DNA from: an uncultured Selenomonadales bacterium
Lineage (GTDB): Bacteria > Bacillota > Negativicutes > Selenomonadales > Selenomonadaceae
NCBI GenBank assembly: GCA_937901445.1
Contig: CALDHY010000076.1
Location: 1-8,357 of the forward strand
Direction of reading: 5' to 3'
DNA: 8,357 bases
A model generated the notes under the pieces. That model was not told the DNA's origin, did not search any database, and saw only the letters and a program-made list of their open reading frames with translations. The position numbers and the translations under genes are program-made. Shown in pieces: positions 1 through 6,454 of the stretch; position 1 is the first letter of the stretch; each line of letters opens with the position of its first letter.

Positions 1-17
1 GCCTAAAAGAAAGAAGC

Positions 18-132
18 GTCGCCCGCCTGCGTTTTTCGCGTCGAACTTTCAAAAACTTTACAGGTTAAGCCGCGTTTGCATGCGTTGCAGAAATTCCAGC
101 GTTGCCGGTAAAAACGGAGTGCGGCGGGCGAC
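18..132. repeat. Long-range inverted repeat behind mutS2
   Basis: GTCGCCCGCC at 18-27 is the exact reverse complement of GGCGGGCGAC at 123-132. Read inward from either end, both arms have the same layout: a purine-rich flank (AAAGAAGC on the left, AAAAGAG on the right), the 10-base GC-rich core, a few bases, then CGTTTTT. The arms are about 95 bases apart. On the minus strand, the direction mutS2 is read, the distal arm is followed by a pyrimidine-rich stretch, GCTTCTTTCTTTT, so the structure could help end the mutS2 transcript. The matching ends could equally be terminal repeats of a small non-coding mobile or repetitive element. The interior holds only a weak GCG-TTTTT-CGC hairpin (30-39). 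No gene is supported in 1-149. The repeat is certain; its role is not. Confidence 0.5.
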
Positions 133-149
133 CTCTTTTCTAATTCAAA

Positions 150-2525
150 TTATTTCAGAATTACAAGCGTTGCCCCCGCGCCGCCTTCATCAATATCTGC
201 AAGAGTAAATTTTTCTACCGAATGATAATGCCTCAAAAATTCGTGGACGCCCTGTCGAAGTGCGCCCGTACCTTTGCCGTGAATTATCAAAACTTGTTTA
301 AGCCCTGCAAGTTGCGCATCGTCAATAAATTTTGCACAAACTTGCTCTGCCTCGTCAACCATCATCCCGCGTATATCAATTTCACGGCTTGCAGTTGAAA
401 CTATTTTTAAAATTCCCGTTGTACCGCGCTTTTCATTTACAACCGGCGCAGTTTCAATTTCTTCAGAATTATGACTTACAAAGCGGCATTCTGAAGTTTT
501 AACAGTCATTTTAAGTATACCCGCCGTTACTGTCAATTCGTCGCCGCCTTTTTCGATTGAAAGTACCGTTGCCTTTTGGTCTAGCGGGCGAATATAAATT
601 GTATCGCCAATTTGCAAATACTTTTTGTTAATTCGGTTGCCGATTGAATCATTTGCAACGATATTTTCGGCAGTTTGCATTTCGGCGTTACGAATTTTAT
701 CACGCGCGGCTTGAATGGTTTGTTGACGCTTTTTAACGCCGGAATCGTCAAATTGTTCCTTCAACGCGGCGATAATCCCTTCAGCCTCTTTGCGCGTTTC
801 CTTAACCATTTCGGCGGATTTTTCACGCGCCTTTTTGATAATTTCGTTTTTAGTCTTTGAAATTTCGTCGCGCAGGGCGACAATTTCTTTTTCTTTTTTC
901 AAAATAGCGGCTTGAGTTTTCTGAATTTCTTCATTGCGCTTTTCATAAATCAACCGCTTAGTTTCAAGTTCAGCCAAAACTTTTTCAAAATTGGCGTGAT
1001 CCTGCTTGAGAAATTTTTTAGCCTTGCGAATCAAACTCATATGCAAGCCGAGCCGTTTACTTATTGCAAAGGCGTTGCTTGCGCCGGGTATTCCTATCAA
1101 AAGTTTGTACGTCGGTAAAAGCGTTTCGCCGTTAAATTCAACGCAAGCGTTTTCAATACCCGCCGTCGAATAGGCAAAAGTTTTTAATTCTGAATAGTGC
1201 GTTGTGGCGATTGTGGCGCATTGAATTTTCAGTAGTCGTCCCAAAATTGCCATTGCAAGTGCCGCGCCTTCGTCGGGGTCTGTACCCGCGCCAATTTCAT
1301 CAATCAGCACTAAATCCGTTGTTTGAACTTTTTTCAGAATGTCAACAATTTTTGTCATATGTGCGGAAAAAGTTGAAAGGCTTTGCTCAATGGATTGTTC
1401 GTCGCCAATATCGGCAAAAATATTTGTGTAAATTGCAATTTCGGAGCCGAACGCCGCCGGAATGTATAAGCCGCATTGCGCCATTAACGCCAAAAGTCCA
1501 AGTGTTTTCATTGAAACTGTTTTGCCGCCGGTATTCGGTCCGGTAACAAGCAAAATTGTAAAGCCGTTGCCAATTTCAATATCAATCGGTACAACAACTT
1601 TTGGATTAATCAGCGGGTGCCGCGCCGCGTGCAAGTTTGTATATTTTGAAATAACGGGCTCGGTCGCGTTGAGTTTTTGGGCAAGTTTTGCCTTTGCAAA
1701 AAGTAAATCGAACTCCGCCAAAATTTCAACGTTGTTTAAAAGTTCAGCAGAATTTTTTTGTACGGCGTCGCACAAAACGCGGAGGATTCTTGCAACTTCA
1801 TTTTTTTCAGCAATTTCAAGTTGTCGAATGTCATTGTTGAGATTGACAATCGCCATTGGCTCAATAAAAAGCGTTGCGCCGGTTGCAGATTGATCATGAA
1901 CTAAGCCGGGAAATTGCGATTTATATTCAGATTTAACAGGGATAACGTACCTGTCGCCGCGCATTGTAATAATTGCGTCTTGAAAATATTTTTGTTTTGC
2001 GGCGTCGTGCAGGATAGAAAAAATTTCAGTTTTAACGCGACTTTGAGCTTGTCGAAGTTCACGACGAATTTTTTGTAAATCTGCGCTTGCTGAATCTTTA
2101 ACGCCGCCGTGATCGTCAAGGGCGTTTTCGAGTTGCTTTTCAAGATTGCCCAAAATTTCAATTAAACCTGCGCGATTTTTCAGTTTAGGGGCGTCAACGT
2201 CATTTTCTTTGAAGAATTTTTTGACGCTGCGCATTGCATACATTGTTGACAAAATATCTGAAAGTTCAACCGCGCCTGCGGAACTGCCGAGCGAAATTTT
2301 TTTGAGTGTTTCTCGAATATCACGAATACCGCCAAAAGGTGGCTCTGAAACTGCGAAAACTTTTACCGCTTCAGTTGTCAACGAAAGATTTTCTTTAACT
2401 GTTTCAGCGTCATCATCCGGCAAAATTTCGGCGGCTAATTCTTTACCGAAATTGCTCGTCGCGCAGTTTTTTAACATTTCACGTATTTTATCAAATTCCA
2501 AAATTCTAAATGAATCTGTAAGCAT
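150..2525 (-). CDS. mutS2: MutS2: Smr-domain MutS-family ATPase/endonuclease
   Basis: MutS2 proteins act in the cytoplasm. They have been linked to suppression of homologous recombination and, in Bacillus subtilis, to rescue of collided ribosomes; they do not carry out classical mismatch repair. The 791 residues match the family's usual length of about 780-790. A helical core comes first (about 1-290). The ATPase follows: Walker A GPNTGGKT (329-336), the conserved ADIGDEQS-ST-FSAHM region (371-390), Walker B LVLIDE (405-410) with GAGTDP, and the TTHY switch (441-444). A long charged coiled coil spans about 505-625, a small KOW-like beta segment 637-660, and the C-terminal Smr domain about 712-791, with DIRG (717-720) and HGKGTGALR (749-757). 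DIRG replaces the usual DLRG, a mild change. The ATG is preceded by AAAGGAT (2534-2540) eight bases away, a good ribosome binding site. The 142-base gap upstream suggests expression separate from the preceding operon. Identity is secure. Confidence 0.97.
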   Translation of the reverse strand: MLTDSFRILEFDKIREMLKNCATSNFGKELAAEILPDDDAETVKENLSLTTEAVKVFAVSEPPFGGIRDIRETLKKISLGSSAGAVELSDILSTMYAMRSVKKFFKENDVDAPKLKNRAGLIEILGNLEKQLENALDDHGGVKDSASADLQKIRRELRQAQSRVKTEIFSILHDAAKQKYFQDAIITMRGDRYVIPVKSEYKSQFPGLVHDQSATGATLFIEPMAIVNLNNDIRQLEIAEKNEVARILRVLCDAVQKNSAELLNNVEILAEFDLLFAKAKLAQKLNATEPVISKYTNLHAARHPLINPKVVVPIDIEIGNGFTILLVTGPNTGGKTVSMKTLGLLALMAQCGLYIPAAFGSEIAIYTNIFADIGDEQSIEQSLSTFSAHMTKIVDILKKVQTTDLVLIDEIGAGTDPDEGAALAMAILGRLLKIQCATIATTHYSELKTFAYSTAGIENACVEFNGETLLPTYKLLIGIPGASNAFAISKRLGLHMSLIRKAKKFLKQDHANFEKVLAELETKRLIYEKRNEEIQKTQAAILKKEKEIVALRDEISKTKNEIIKKAREKSAEMVKETRKEAEGIIAALKEQFDDSGVKKRQQTIQAARDKIRNAEMQTAENIVANDSIGNRINKKYLQIGDTIYIRPLDQKATVLSIEKGGDELTVTAGILKMTVKTSECRFVSHNSEEIETAPVVNEKRGTTGILKIVSTASREIDIRGMMVDEAEQVCAKFIDDAQLAGLKQVLIIHGKGTGALRQGVHEFLRHYHSVEKFTLADIDEGGAGATLVILK

Positions 2526-2550
2526 TTATCACAATCCTTTTTAAATATCG

Positions 2551-2578
2551 ATTCTAAGCCGCCTGACGTGCCCTACAA
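2551..2578 (-). promoter_or_regulatory. Possible sigma-70-type promoter of mutS2
   Basis: On the minus strand TTGTAG (2573-2578) and TAGAAT (2551-2556) are 16 bases apart, about 26 bases before the mutS2 start. The -10 candidate differs from consensus at one base, but the -35 matches only at TTG, and the spacer falls within a hairpin. This is the best candidate I see in the gap ahead of mutS2, but it is weak. Confidence 0.25.
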
Positions 2579-2583
2579 GCGGC
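2558..2583 (-). other. GC-rich hairpin in the mutS2 leader
   Basis: Read as minus-strand RNA, GCCGCUUG (2583-2576) pairs with CAGGCGGC (2565-2558). This gives an eight-pair stem with one U-G wobble and a 10-base loop, UAGGGCACGU. On the plus strand the wobble would be a C-A mismatch, so the fold suits minus-strand RNA better. It is followed by UUAGAAUCGAUAUUU, which is U-containing but not a proper U tract. It may be a weak terminator of the upstream operon, a leader structure for mutS2, or the end of a lost gene: the same bases read VGHVRRLRIDI then stop. The fold is visible; its function is unknown. Confidence 0.4.
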
Positions 2584-2662
2584 GTTTCACATTATTTGGT
2601 ACATTTTTACCTAAAAAAATTAAAATCAATTCTGGGGGCATTTCTGACGAAATTTAATCCTT

Positions 2663-2688
2663 AGCCCTTATAAATAATCGTAAGGGCT
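2663..2688 (-). other. Hairpin over the stop codon of the M23 gene
   Basis: AGCCCTTA (2663-2670) and TAAGGGCT (2681-2688) form a perfect eight-pair stem around a 10-base loop. The stem includes the last codons and the TAA of the EnvC-like gene. No U tract follows on the minus strand (AAGGATTAAATTTCG), so it does not look like a standard intrinsic terminator. It could instead stabilise the 3' end of the operon mRNA. Confidence 0.35.
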
Positions 2689-4014
2689 GACGGGCTCGCC
2701 GTTCAATCTAACTTCAAAATGACAGTGCGGACCGGTAGAATTGCCGGTGGAGCCGCAATAGGCGATAACTTGCCCTTGTCTGACAGTTTGTCCGACGTGA
2801 ACGGCAAAGCTTTGATTGTGCCCGTACAAAGTCACAAGCCCGCCGCTGTGGTCAATCATAATTGTATTGCCGTAGCCATCAATCCAGCCTGCATGCGTTA
2901 CAACGCCGCCGCGCGCCGCCTTAATTTCCATTCCGTAATCGCCGCCAATATCAATTCCGCTGTGAAATTTAGAGCCGCCAAAAATAGGATGAGTGCGCCA
3001 GCCGAATTCTGAAGTTATTGGACCGGTAATTGGAAAAATCATTTCGCCCGTACCTTCCGGAATAAAACTTTCAACGCCGCCGTTTTCTGCAAAGCCCGGG
3101 CGATTTTCTCTTTCGGTCGGATTAAAATCATATCGACTTGCGCGGCGTTCACGTTCCGTTCTTTGGCGTTGTTCGCGTTCAATTTGTTGTCTTTGGCGTT
3201 CTTCTTGCGCCATTCTTTGACGTTGTTCACGTGCCAATCTTTGCCGTTCAGCTTGCGCCGCGCGTTCTGCCGCTGCTTGTTCCCTTGCCGCCTGTTCAGC
3301 TGCCGCACGATATTTACTTTCTTGAATTAATTTTTCAACCTGTTTTGACGCCGCCATCATTTCGTCGTAGCGGCGATTATAAATTTCTTTATCATTTTCC
3401 ATTCTGTCAATTAAAGCTTGTTGGTCGGCAACTTTTTTCAACTTTTTATCTTTAGCTTTTTCGGCAAGGCGTAACTGTTCGGCTTGAAGGCGTTTATCTT
3501 CATCGAGTTCAACGCTCAAATTTTCAAGGGTGATTTTATTTTGTAAAGTTGAATTAATCAAATCTGAATCATAGACAAGCACGCGCTTTAATAAATCCAT
3601 ACGTGTTAAAAAGTCGCCGAAATCCTGCGCGCCAAAAAGTACGTCGATATAGGAAATTTGTCCGTTAATATAAATATCACGGACGCGCCCTTCAAGGCGT
3701 TGAAGTTTTCTTTCGTAGTCGCGCTCATTTTCCAAAAGTTTTAATTCGTTGCCTTCGATACGGCTTAAAGTTTCGTTAAGGGCAGCTTGTTTAGTTTCAA
3801 AGTCAGAAACTGCCTCCGCCGCTTCTTCATCCAGCACGCGCTTAATTTCTGAAACTGAATTTATTTTGCCCTGCAACCATTCCGAACGCAGGCGCGCTTC
3901 TTCAGCCGCGTTTTCATATTGTTCCCTTTGATTTTCCATTTGCTGAATTGATGCAACGCCGCTCATTAATCCGGCTGAAATTATCGCCGCCGTTAAAACT
4001 AAAAATTTTTTCAC
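2668..4014 (-). CDS. EnvC-like murein hydrolase: coiled coil plus M23 (LytM) peptidase
   Basis: This exported cell-wall protein has the EnvC/PcsB layout and probably acts with FtsEX in splitting septal peptidoglycan. Of 448 residues, 1-22 look like a signal peptide (MKKF, a hydrophobic stretch, then SGVAS). Residues about 24-235 are coiled coil and contain the family's SYIDVLFGAQDFGDFL segment (121-136). An Arg/Gln/Ala-rich linker covers 237-294, and the M23 domain about 325-448. The zinc and catalytic residues are present: HSGID (H351, D355), LYGH (H399) and HCH (H430, H432). E. coli EnvC has lost these residues and only activates amidases, so this protein may be an endopeptidase in its own right. 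The start is GTG (4012-4014), with AGAGG (4024-4028) nine bases upstream inside the end of ftsX and only four bases between the genes. Family and fold are secure; whether it cleaves or only activates is inferred. Confidence 0.92.
   Translation of the reverse strand: MKKFLVLTAAIISAGLMSGVASIQQMENQREQYENAAEEARLRSEWLQGKINSVSEIKRVLDEEAAEAVSDFETKQAALNETLSRIEGNELKLLENERDYERKLQRLEGRVRDIYINGQISYIDVLFGAQDFGDFLTRMDLLKRVLVYDSDLINSTLQNKITLENLSVELDEDKRLQAEQLRLAEKAKDKKLKKVADQQALIDRMENDKEIYNRRYDEMMAASKQVEKLIQESKYRAAAEQAAREQAAAERAAQAERQRLAREQRQRMAQEERQRQQIEREQRQRTERERRASRYDFNPTERENRPGFAENGGVESFIPEGTGEMIFPITGPITSEFGWRTHPIFGGSKFHSGIDIGGDYGMEIKAARGGVVTHAGWIDGYGNTIMIDHSGGLVTLYGHNQSFAVHVGQTVRQGQVIAYCGSTGNSTGPHCHFEVRLNGEPVSPYDYL
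3133..3303 (-). repeat. Low-complexity Arg/Gln/Ala-rich coding repeat
   Basis: This covers residues 238-294 of the EnvC-like protein. An Ala-rich part (AAREQAAAERAAQAE) is followed by degenerate copies of REQRQR, clearest at residues 262-267 and 280-285. The DNA shows matching imperfect repeats such as CTTTGGCGTTGTTCGCG. It links the coiled coil to the peptidase domain, is probably a long charged helix, and is likely to vary in length between strains. Confidence 0.6.
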
Positions 4015-4018
4015 GATT

Positions 4019-4906
4019 TTAAACCTCTAAAAATTTTCTAAGTGAAACTGTACTTCCCAAAATTCCTACCAACATTCCGGAAATTATCAAGCCCAATGTT
4101 AAATAATTCATGAAAGGGTACTGTTCGACGAGCGGGAAAAATGCAAGCGTGGCGTAAATTTTTTTTGTAACCGCCGAATAAAAACTTCTCAAAATTATTG
4201 CACTGATACTGCCGCCGATAAATCCCAGCAAAATTCCCTCAAGCACGAAAGGCCAACGTATAAAAGAATCCGTTGCGCCTACGTACTTCATTATAGCAAT
4301 TTCCTTTCGCCGCGCAAAGACTGTCAGCCGAATTGTATTTGAAATTATGAAAACTGTTGCAAGTGCCAAAATTACCATTAAGACGCCGCCAAAAACTCTT
4401 ACAAGGTGCGTTAAGTCAAATAAATTATCCGCCACGTCTTGCCCGTACTTTACCTCTTCGACGCCGTATAAATCAGCTATTGCCGCCGCCGTTTTTTTTA
4501 CGTCATCAGCAGATTTTACTGTTACCAAAAAATAATTTGGCAACGGGTTTGAATCGCCCAGCGCGTCCAAGATTTTTCGTTGTTCACCGAGCCGCGCTTC
4601 CAATGTTTTCAACGCTTGCTCTTTTGTAACGTATTCGACTTTTGCAACGCTTGCCAAGTCTTTTGTCATTCGTTCAATTTCTGCGCGATTTTCCGGCGTC
4701 AAGCCGTCAACAAGGTAAGCCGAAATTTGCACTTGACTTTCTAACGCCGCCGCCATTTTCGCCATATTCATTACCAAAATTAAAAACACGCCAAGCACGA
4801 ACAGCGAAACCGTTACTGTTCCGATTGACGCAAAAGTCATCCAGCGTTTTCTTATCATTGATAAAAATACTTCATGAAAGTAATAACCGATATTTTGAAA
4901 GTTCAT
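4019..4906 (-). CDS. ftsX: Cell division protein FtsX
   Basis: FtsX is the inner-membrane partner of FtsE. It passes the ATPase signal to cell-wall hydrolases or their activators through an outer loop. The 295 residues match family length and layout: a short cytoplasmic N-terminus containing RKRWMTFASIG (19-29), membrane segment 1 (about 30-49), an extracytoplasmic domain (about 50-165), then three more membrane segments (about 170-192, 219-242 and 267-289). RRKEIAIMKYVGAT (199-212), between segments 2 and 3, is the FtsX/MacB-type hallmark. The ATG overlaps the ftsE stop as ATGA, which indicates translational coupling; AGGGG (4919-4923) is 12 bases upstream, rather far. The EnvC-like gene follows after four bases and probably encodes the ligand of the outer loop. 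Identity is secure. Confidence 0.96.
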   Translation of the reverse strand: MNFQNIGYYFHEVFLSMIRKRWMTFASIGTVTVSLFVLGVFLILVMNMAKMAAALESQVQISAYLVDGLTPENRAEIERMTKDLASVAKVEYVTKEQALKTLEARLGEQRKILDALGDSNPLPNYFLVTVKSADDVKKTAAAIADLYGVEEVKYGQDVADNLFDLTHLVRVFGGVLMVILALATVFIISNTIRLTVFARRKEIAIMKYVGATDSFIRWPFVLEGILLGFIGGSISAIILRSFYSAVTKKIYATLAFFPLVEQYPFMNYLTLGLIISGMLVGILGSTVSLRKFLEV

Positions 4907-5586
4907 CTGCCGTAACGTCCCCTAACTTGGTCACGAATAATTTTGCCGTTTTCAATCTCAATGACGCGCTTTTTTAATTTGTTGACAATATCCCTGTCGT
5001 GCGTCGCCATTACAATGGTTGTACCGGCGGTATTAATCCTCAAAAAAATATCCATAATATCCCACGTTGTGGCGGGGTCCAAATTTCCCGTCGGCTCGTC
5101 AGCTATAACAATTTGCGGATTATTGACAATCGCCCGCGCTATTGCTACGCGCTGTTGTTCGCCGCCGGAAAGTTGCGCCGGAAAACTTGCAGACTTAGCC
5201 CGCAGTCCAACAATATCCAAAACTGCATTAACGCTGCGTTCCATAATGTGGCTCGGAGCCTCAATAACCCGCATTGCAAACTCTACATTTTCATAAACCG
5301 TTTTATCTTCCAAAAGTCGAAAATCTTGAAAAATGACGCCCAAGCCGCGCCGCAAATACGGTACTTCTTTTCGTGAAAGTCTTACAACGTCGCGCCCGTC
5401 TACAAAAACTTCGCCCATTGTAGGAATTTCTTCATGCATTAAAAGTTTCATCAGCGTTGACTTGCCGCTTCCTGAAGTTCCAACTATAAAAACAAATTCG
5501 CCGCGTTCAATGTCAATCGTTACATTGTCAAGAGCAGTAACGCCGTTTTGTTCATAAATTTTCGTAACGTTTTTTAAATGAATCAT
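4903..5586 (-). CDS. ftsE: Cell division ATP-binding protein FtsE
   Basis: FtsE is the cytoplasmic ABC ATPase of the FtsEX complex. It is not known to transport a solute; ATP hydrolysis drives shape changes in FtsX that switch on wall cleavage at the septum. The 227 residues are of normal length and carry every ABC motif: Walker A GTSGSGKS (36-43), Q-loop FQDFRLL (86-92), signature LSGGEQQR (139-146), Walker B IVIADEP (159-165) and the switch histidine in ATHDRD (H196). FQDFRLL is typical of FtsE; the related LolD/MacB ATPases usually differ there. The ATG follows directly on the stop of the lipoprotein gene (TAAATG), and I see no strong Shine-Dalgarno ahead of it, so translation probably depends on re-initiation after the lipoprotein gene. 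Identity is secure. Confidence 0.96.
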   Translation of the reverse strand: MIHLKNVTKIYEQNGVTALDNVTIDIERGEFVFIVGTSGSGKSTLMKLLMHEEIPTMGEVFVDGRDVVRLSRKEVPYLRRGLGVIFQDFRLLEDKTVYENVEFAMRVIEAPSHIMERSVNAVLDIVGLRAKSASFPAQLSGGEQQRVAIARAIVNNPQIVIADEPTGNLDPATTWDIMDIFLRINTAGTTIVMATHDRDIVNKLKKRVIEIENGKIIRDQVRGRYGR

Positions 5587-6441
5587 TTAATTCATACCGG
5601 TAAAGGCAGTTGCCAAATTTACGTCAACAACAACATCTTTGTAATAAGCTTGAGTCAACGCCACGCCTTCAGGAGTATCAGAATTCATTGGAAGGGGACT
5701 TTCGCCTTCAGGGGTAACCGTCCAGAAAACAACGTCAACCGTGCCTGAAGTCAACGCGGCGGCGCGGGCGTTACTTTCAATCGTTACAAGTTCAATATTT
5801 TTGTTGATACGTTGGGAAATTTCGGCAAGTACTGCAGTATTAAAACCGGCGGGCGTACCGTCTGCCAAAATTAAATCCAGCGGCGGTAAATCGCCTGTAA
5901 CTCCAACTTTTATTGTATCTGCGCCTGCTATTTTTGGCATTGCAACGGCGGGCGGCTCTGTATCAGCTTTTAAATTTTTTATGAAATTTTCAACAAGGTT
6001 ACTTAAAGTTCCGTCGTTTTTCATTGATTCAATCGCCGCGTTGAATTGCTCCCTTAATTCAGAATCTTCATCACGAAGGGCGCAAGAAAAATTATCGACA
6101 AGTTGAACAGTTTGAGAATCTTTTATTGCAAGATTTGAATCACGTTCAGTCATATATTGTGCAACGCTGCCGTAAGTGCGGATTGTATCGATACTGCCGG
6201 AATTTAAACTCATTTGCATTGAATTTAAATTGTTGTAGTAAGTTGTTTTTTGCGGATCGGAATTTACGCCGTGCGCAGAATTAAAATTTTTCGTGTAGTC
6301 GTCAATTTGATTTTCGTCAACATTTGAAAGACTTAACATACCGACTTTTTCAACTTTTTCTGCAGGCGGCGGCGTTTCATTCCCGCACCCCGTCAACATT
6401 AATAACATTAAAACAAGACTTGCAAAAATTTTTAGTTTCAT
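5587..6441 (-). CDS. Solute-binding-like lipoprotein with lobes in swapped order
   Basis: This is an exported lipoprotein of 284 residues. The signal peptide ends in the lipobox LTGC (16-19), so Cys19 should be lipidated. Residues about 30-157 resemble the second lobe and C-terminal tail of family 3 (amino-acid type) solute-binding proteins: SGSIDTIRTYGSVAQY (81-96), then SCALRDEDSELREQFN and MKNDGTLSNLVENFIK (140-155), the usual ending. After a Pro-rich linker (about 160-170), residues 176-284 look like the first lobe: IKVGVTGDLPPLDL (177-190), DGTPAGFNTAVLAEIS (194-209), LTSGTVDVVFWTVTP (230-244) and QAYY, stopping where the second lobe would normally begin. The order is therefore reversed relative to the classical protein. 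The ATG has AAAGGA (6450-6455) eight bases upstream, overlapping the pilC stop. No permease gene is nearby and the ligand cannot be told. Family membership is likely; the permutation is inferred from motif order. Confidence 0.8.
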   Translation of the reverse strand: MKLKIFASLVLMLLMLTGCGNETPPPAEKVEKVGMLSLSNVDENQIDDYTKNFNSAHGVNSDPQKTTYYNNLNSMQMSLNSGSIDTIRTYGSVAQYMTERDSNLAIKDSQTVQLVDNFSCALRDEDSELREQFNAAIESMKNDGTLSNLVENFIKNLKADTEPPAVAMPKIAGADTIKVGVTGDLPPLDLILADGTPAGFNTAVLAEISQRINKNIELVTIESNARAAALTSGTVDVVFWTVTPEGESPLPMNSDTPEGVALTQAYYKDVVVDVNLATAFTGMN

Positions 6442-6454
6442 TGAAATTTTCCTT

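Noticed and set aside
2..205. Plus-strand frame open from the left edge, Arg-rich, with an internal ATG at 80
   Set aside because: It runs into the antisense of the mutS2 end, shows no clear ribosome binding site or domain, and crosses the inverted repeat. More likely spurious, though the left edge hides its beginning.
150..2525. Classical mismatch-repair MutS
   Set aside because: There is no N-terminal mismatch-recognition domain, while a coiled coil and C-terminal Smr domain are present, as in MutS2.
1202..2544. Several plus-strand open frames across mutS2 (1202-1546, 1462-1893, 2146-2544)
   Set aside because: They lie opposite a gene with complete conserved motifs, have no recognisable domains, and are explained by the codon bias of the minus-strand gene.
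3133..3303. Possible CRISPR or tandem non-coding repeat
   Set aside because: The repeats are imperfect, in frame, have no spacers and encode a charged linker.
2993..3455. Overlapping open frames on both strands in the repetitive part of the M23 gene
   Set aside because: The Arg/Gln-rich repeat lacks stop codons in several frames; the products are low-complexity shadows.
4903..5586. FtsE as the ATPase of an amino-acid importer using the adjacent solute-binding protein
   Set aside because: The next gene is a clear FtsX, not an importer permease, and FQDFRLL is the FtsE form of the Q-loop.
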